Origin: Flavobacteriales bacterium
GTDB lineage: Bacteria; Bacteroidota; Bacteroidia; Flavobacteriales_D; Sanyastnellaceae
Reading direction: 5' to 3'
Assembly (NCBI GenBank): GCA_015660615.1
Contig: DQKQ01000214.1
Span: forward strand, 1 to 9,299
Length of the DNA stretch: 9,299 nucleotides
Below are positions 6,193 to 9,299 of the stretch, piece by piece. The position numbers were made by a program, and so were the translations under genes. The notes under the pieces were generated by a model. It was not told where the DNA came from and did no database searches. It saw only the letters and a list, made by a program, of their open reading frames with translations. Within the stretch, counting starts at the first letter, position 1. The number at the start of each line of letters is the position of its first letter.

Positions 6193-6209
6193 AAGTATAA
6201 GAGGGTGAT
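6193..6209 (+). promoter_or_regulatory. Plus-strand TATA-like element with GGTGAT for the helicase gene
   Basis: AAGTATAAGAGGGTGAT shares AAGTATA-N4-GGTGAT with 1227-1243. The TATA-like core is centred about 28 nt before the helicase ATG at 6226, so transcription may begin very near that codon. GGGTGAT also looks like a Shine-Dalgarno sequence, but it is 16 nt from ATG 6226 and better spaced for out-of-frame ATGs at 6216 and 6221 that open only short frames. Since GGTGAT recurs at the same distance from the TATA core in both regions, it may belong to the promoter rather than to translation. Confidence 0.55.
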
Positions 6210-6225
6210 ACACTCATGATATGGT

Positions 6226-8442
6226 ATGTTCGTGGAGATTGTAGTTCGTGGCAATTGTTGGCCATACAGAGACATCTTTAGAGACACCTACAATCTATAT
6301 TGGAATAAGAAACGGAAGTGCTATACTGGAAAGGCAGATATCAGAGGCAGAAAGATTAAAAATCTGGAAAAGTTTTGCAGCACATTCAATCTAAAACTAT
6401 GGGTGGATGGACAAATAGTCACCATTGAACCTTTAGAAGAAGAAGAAGATGATTATATTGCAGTCGGTGCATACGATGATTCTAAATTAGGAAAGATCGG
6501 TAATAAAACTTTTGGGGCAATAAAATCCCAGAATCATAATAAAATTATTGTTAAACACGACGATAAACCTCTTTATGATGCCCAAGAATACTTTACAGAT
6601 ACAAGATTTCATGTTCCAAGATTAGAACAAAAGCAAGTTGTGCCCTTAATTACCCAAGCCTTAGAGGATGGTTATGAAAATATAATTGTAGAATGTCCTG
6701 TAGGTTCTGGTAAATCTGCTATGGCTATGGTTGTTCCTAAGATATTTAATGCCAATGCATATATCGTCACCCCACTAAAAGGATTACAGAAACAATACCT
6801 CACCGAAATGCCATTTATGCGTTCTGTAATGGGAAAGGGCAATTATGATTGTGAATTAGATGTAGAACCTAATTGTCGGTCTGAACCTGAGGCACAAAAG
6901 GCTATGGAAGCCCTAAAAATGAAGTTGCCTATGGCCACTGCCGGTTGTAGTGCTGATTTAGCCCCATGTAGTAATATCGGATTTAAATGTAGTTTAAGAT
7001 TGCCCACACAAAATAAACAGATCGATTGGGGAGTAAAGAGAAACAAATTATGTGATTACTATGGTGCTTTACACGAAGCCCACCACAATAGATTTTTCGT
7101 AGGTAATACACATTATTTGATGGGTATGAACCAAAGTGATGCCTACCTCAAACAAAGAGATATATTGATTATTGATGAAGCACATACTTTACCACACAAC
7201 ATGGCAGATTTCTATGCTTTCGATCTGAGTCTTAAGAAAATGGAAAGGTTAGTGGGTATACCTACCTTTAACGAGATTATGGAAGCCATTGATTCAAAGG
7301 CCGTCAATCTACAACATCAACGAAACAAAATGTTGACACCATGGAATCCAGTTAACTCACCTAACACTTGGGGGATGCCACGCATTGGTAGTATTACTCC
7401 TGACACCAAAGAAAAGCGACATTTAATGGGTGCTAAAATCTGGATTGGCTATCTTAGTAATTTGGTTAAACATATTAATAATAAGATTGAAAAGAAACAA
7501 TACGATGATAAAACTATTCGTTATGCTATAAATAGCAGCAAACACTTGGAAACTATTATAGAACAACTAATTAGTGGACCTAAAAATATTATTTGGCAGT
7601 ATGATAATGAAGATGACCCAATTTATCTTAACTTCAAACCTTTGGATATCAGTCATCTGAGCGAAAACCTATTATTAAACTTAGGAGAACGTCGTATATT
7701 TATGAGCGGAACTATTGCAGATTCAGAGATATTTATGGAAGAACTTGGTTTGGATCCAGAAAGGACTACATTTATCAAAGTAGACTACAGTAGTTTCCCA
7801 ATTGAAAACCGACCTATCTATACTTCACTACAAGGTGGTAATCTTAATCGTAGTAAACGTAGTCAAGAACAATATATGTTAACCGCTGAAAAGATTGTAG
7901 CCATCGCTAAACAATTTCCAGACCAAAAGGGCTTAATTTTACCTTATACTGACGAGATTGAAAAGAACTTAGTGTCTGCTATTGAACATCTGGATAGAAG
8001 TGTGGCAGATAGATTAGTCCAACATACCAAAAGTTCCAGAGAAAGAGACTCTGTGTTTGAGGGCTTCGATAAGTCTGACGGCAATCAAATACTTTTATCC
8101 ACTTATGCTAATCAAGGTTATGATGGTGGCACAGTAGGATTCTGTATTATTCCTAAAGTCCCATTCCCAAGTCTGGGTGATGTTCGTATTGTTAAGAAAA
8201 TGAAGGCCAATCCAGATTGGTATAAACTACAAACCGCCGTTATGTTGACTCAAATGTTAGGTCGTATTGTTCGCAGTCCCAAAGATAAGGGGAAGGTATA
8301 CATATTAGACCCTGCCTTTGACTTCCATCTTAATCATGGATACGAAGGTAGCACACCATTAAATCAATTTATTCCATCATATATGACTGAGGCTATGGAT
8401 AATAAAACTTCTGCCGGTGCTAATCAGATGAAGTTATATTAA
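6226..8442 (+). CDS. XPD/DinG-like superfamily 2 DNA helicase with Fe-S-type cysteines
   Basis: An ATP-dependent helicase of 738 aa, probably 5'-3' on DNA like XPD/DinG, serving virus replication or repair. Residues 1-62 form a separate small domain (VVRGNCWPYRDIF...YWNKKRKCYTG) resembling the compact 'position-then-tryptophan' domains found beside phage and mobile-element enzymes. An acidic linker follows (68-76). Helicase core: an R-x-x-Q-type element (RLEQKQ, 132-137); Walker A CPVGSGKS (157-164); motif Ia VTPLKGLQKQYL (181-192); cysteines C209, C217, C241, C248, C255 and C276 in the place of the XPD/DinG Fe-S domain; DEAH box D317-H320 in ILIIDEAH; motif III FMSGTI (492-497); motif V LLSTYANQGYDG (623-634); motif VI QMLGRIVRSPKD (676-687). 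Which four cysteines bind a cluster cannot be decided by eye. ATG 6226 is the only ATG available because an in-frame TGA lies at 6217-6219. Two small downstream genes follow within 22 nt. Confidence 0.93.
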   Translation: MFVEIVVRGNCWPYRDIFRDTYNLYWNKKRKCYTGKADIRGRKIKNLEKFCSTFNLKLWVDGQIVTIEPLEEEEDDYIAVGAYDDSKLGKIGNKTFGAIKSQNHNKIIVKHDDKPLYDAQEYFTDTRFHVPRLEQKQVVPLITQALEDGYENIIVECPVGSGKSAMAMVVPKIFNANAYIVTPLKGLQKQYLTEMPFMRSVMGKGNYDCELDVEPNCRSEPEAQKAMEALKMKLPMATAGCSADLAPCSNIGFKCSLRLPTQNKQIDWGVKRNKLCDYYGALHEAHHNRFFVGNTHYLMGMNQSDAYLKQRDILIIDEAHTLPHNMADFYAFDLSLKKMERLVGIPTFNEIMEAIDSKAVNLQHQRNKMLTPWNPVNSPNTWGMPRIGSITPDTKEKRHLMGAKIWIGYLSNLVKHINNKIEKKQYDDKTIRYAINSSKHLETIIEQLISGPKNIIWQYDNEDDPIYLNFKPLDISHLSENLLLNLGERRIFMSGTIADSEIFMEELGLDPERTTFIKVDYSSFPIENRPIYTSLQGGNLNRSKRSQEQYMLTAEKIVAIAKQFPDQKGLILPYTDEIEKNLVSAIEHLDRSVADRLVQHTKSSRERDSVFEGFDKSDGNQILLSTYANQGYDGGTVGFCIIPKVPFPSLGDVRIVKKMKANPDWYKLQTAVMLTQMLGRIVRSPKDKGKVYILDPAFDFHLNHGYEGSTPLNQFIPSYMTEAMDNKTSAGANQMKLY

Positions 8443-8453
8443 GGTAGCAGACA

Positions 8454-8469
8454 CAGGGGATAGTATGAA
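8454..8469 (+). repeat. 16-nt CAGGGGA(A/T)AGTATGAA element, copy 2
   Basis: CAGGGGATAGTATGAA, one mismatch from 2404-2419. Here the ATG (8465) starts a real 38-codon gene, and GGGGAT acts as a plausible ribosome binding site 4-5 nt upstream, which suggests the element is a translation-initiation cassette. Confidence 0.5.
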
Positions 8470-8581
8470 GGAAGCCCAGCGTGTTAAATGTCGAAGGCCT
8501 ATGGCACATAAACCCGAGTTTGAGGGGAAACATCATTGTAAACATTGCGAAAGAGAAATCGCTGCAGAGGATTTAAAATGA
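8465..8581 (+). CDS. 38-aa zinc-finger-like microprotein
   Basis: A small frame running from ATG 8465 to TGA 8579-8581. The protein begins MKEAQRVKCRRPMAHKP and carries potential metal ligands Cys9, His15, His23/His24, Cys25 and Cys28 (CKHC), a spacing compatible with a single zinc knuckle; it is basic at the N-terminus and ends in EIAAEDLK. It starts 22 nt after the helicase stop, has a GGGGAT site before its ATG, and its stop overlaps the kinase start as ATGA, so it fills the gap between two real genes with coupled translation. Tiny C2H2 or C4-type proteins are common in viruses and usually bind nucleic acid or a protein partner, but this one is not recognised. Support comes from the start signal, coupling and ligand pattern; no homology was tested. 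Confidence 0.7.
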   Translation: MKEAQRVKCRRPMAHKPEFEGKHHCKHCEREIAAEDLK

Positions 8582-9090
8582 AGATCGCAATTTGTGGAAA
8601 GATGGCCAGTGGAAAAACCACATTGGCTGATTGGTTTGTAGAACACCATGACTTCCTAAAGATATCTCTGGCTGCCAAAGTTAAAAATGTGGCTAAAGAT
8701 TTATTTGGTATGACTCATAAAGACCGAAGATTGCTACAACAGATTGGAATGAAGATGCGAGAGATTAAAGAAGATGTCTGGATTGACTATCTGGTTAACC
8801 TCCAAGTTGATGAAGGTGAAAACCTAATTGTAGATGATGTTAGATTTATTAATGAAGCCGAGAAACTTAAGTCTGCAGGTTGGATACTTATTAGAATTAA
8901 TATCGATGATGAACTGCAATGTGAAAGATTAAAGGATACCTATCCTGATGACTGGGAAGTCCATTGGATTAGTCGCACTGACTCTTCTGAAGCCCAAGTA
9001 GATTTAATTCCCACCAAGTTATTGGATTTAGAAATTACTGCTGTTAATAAACAATGGCCCATAGAGTCCCTGCTTAATATTATTCAGTGA
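8578..9090 (+). CDS. Deoxynucleoside monophosphate kinase (phage type)
   Basis: A P-loop kinase of 170 aa that should phosphorylate dNMPs to dNDPs, raising DNA precursors during virus replication. The Walker A motif GKMASGKTT is at residues 7-15; LAAKVKNVAKDLFGM (32-46) resembles the lid/NMP-binding region of phage dNMP kinases; DVWIDYL (66-72) and NLIVDDVRFINEAEKLKSAG (82-101) match their conserved second half, where the DD-x-RF segment helps position substrate and metal. A C-terminal DLEITAVNKQW segment also fits that family (T4 gp1-like and related). The start chosen is ATG 8578, with AGAGG seven nt upstream and an ATGA overlap with the 38-aa gene; a longer frame from TTG 8545 would add eleven residues that merely overlap that gene. 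It is the last gene of the helicase cassette and ends 11 nt inside the convergent gene. Confidence 0.88.
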   Translation: MKIAICGKMASGKTTLADWFVEHHDFLKISLAAKVKNVAKDLFGMTHKDRRLLQQIGMKMREIKEDVWIDYLVNLQVDEGENLIVDDVRFINEAEKLKSAGWILIRINIDDELQCERLKDTYPDDWEVHWISRTDSSEAQVDLIPTKLLDLEITAVNKQWPIESLLNIIQ

Positions 9091-9299
9091 ATCCAATAGA
9101 ACGGGGGTTCCATTTGGGAAGGTCCTGTGAAACACCCATAATTTTATTATGTCTTCGATGAAACACATTACCAACATTAAAATTAATAGAAATAGGAAAA
9201 AAACGCTTTCCGCTCATGTGTTTTTTCAAGGAAGCCTCCACACTAATATATTGTTCAAGTTGATATCTCTCACTAACTCTAACTGGATTTGACTCTGCA
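9080..9299 (-). CDS. Unrecognised protein, N-terminus cut by window edge
   Basis: An open frame enters from the right edge and ends at TAA (9080-9082), giving the last 72 residues of a protein. The other two minus-strand frames contain stops in this stretch, and no plus-strand gene is seen here. The visible part reads SNPVRVSERYQLEQYISVE, then a basic segment (LKKHMSGKRFF), SINFNVGNVFHRRHNKIM and a C-terminus ending PRSIGFTE. It is soluble-looking with no cysteines or membrane segment, and I do not recognise it. Its end overlaps the kinase gene by 11 nt tail to tail. By the pattern of the window it would belong to another minus-strand, possibly structural, cassette. Confidence 0.65.
   Translation of the reverse strand, partial: AESNPVRVSERYQLEQYISVEASLKKHMSGKRFFPISINFNVGNVFHRRHNKIMGVSQDLPKWNPRSIGFTE

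Noticed and set aside
6216..6281. 21-aa frame with ATG 6216 well spaced from GGGTGAT
   Set aside because: It overlaps the helicase start out of frame and the protein shows nothing notable; GGTGAT recurs at a fixed distance from the TATA core elsewhere and is better read as part of the promoter module. A leader-peptide role remains possible but unsupported.
8545..8577. Eleven-residue N-terminal extension of the kinase from TTG 8545
   Set aside because: The ATG at 8578 gives the expected phage dNMP kinase start with a good ribosome binding site, and the extension merely overlaps the 38-aa gene.
9197..9226. T-runs on both strands as terminators (T7 on minus at 9197-9203, T6 on plus at 9221-9226)
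   Set aside because: Both fall inside the coding part of the right-edge gene; the minus run would stop its own transcript, and the plus run has no supporting structure.

Overview
The window looks like part of the genome of a double-stranded DNA virus, or a virus-like element. The DNA is A+T-rich by eye, genes are packed tightly with 4-nt ATGA overlaps, and a replication and nucleotide-metabolism set alternates with an apparent surface-protein set. There are no tRNAs, rRNAs, insertion sequences or CRISPR repeats. The host is probably archaeal: TATA-box-like elements with upstream purine-rich BRE-like sequence sit about 25 nt before several start codons, fitting leaderless mRNAs; GTG/TTG starts are likely; and the helicase is an XPD/DinG-type enzyme with a cysteine-rich insert. 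A marine euryarchaeal virus is a reasonable guess, but no hallmark gene (capsid, portal, terminase, polymerase) lies in the window, so a bacterial phage cannot be excluded.

Layout: (1) minus strand, 1-1184, two unrecognised proteins coupled by an ATGA overlap, the downstream one running off the left edge. (2) A divergent promoter region, 1185-1287. (3) Plus strand, 1288-2799, a Cas4-like Fe-S PD-(D/E)XK nuclease and a cysteine-rich acidic small protein. (4) Minus strand, 2796-6146, read right to left: a PPTC7/PTC7-type PP2C phosphatase, then a 526-aa and a 323-aa cysteine-rich protein, each with an Asp tract and a C-terminal membrane anchor. (5) A second divergent promoter region, 6147-6225. 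(6) Plus strand, 6226-9090, an XPD/DinG-like helicase, an uncatalogued 38-aa zinc-finger-like protein and a phage-type deoxynucleoside monophosphate kinase. (7) Minus strand, the 3' end of another unrecognised gene, entering from the right edge and ending at 9080.

The plus strand carries the identifiable replication, repair and nucleotide functions (nuclease, helicase, kinase). The minus strand carries the probable structural or surface proteins plus the phosphatase. The cassettes alternate, converge with overlapping stop ends (2796-2799 and 9080-9090), and diverge from two intergenic regions that share the same multi-part sequence module. That module (CAACTACTTA, TTTGC, AAGTATA-N4-GGTGAT, in the same order at nearly the same spacing) is the best candidate for a previously undescribed regulatory element. 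The most surprising gene is the eukaryote-like PPTC7-type phosphatase heading an operon of membrane-anchored surface proteins. Those two proteins share an N-terminal motif and a membrane-proximal cysteine module, so they look like divergent paralogues.
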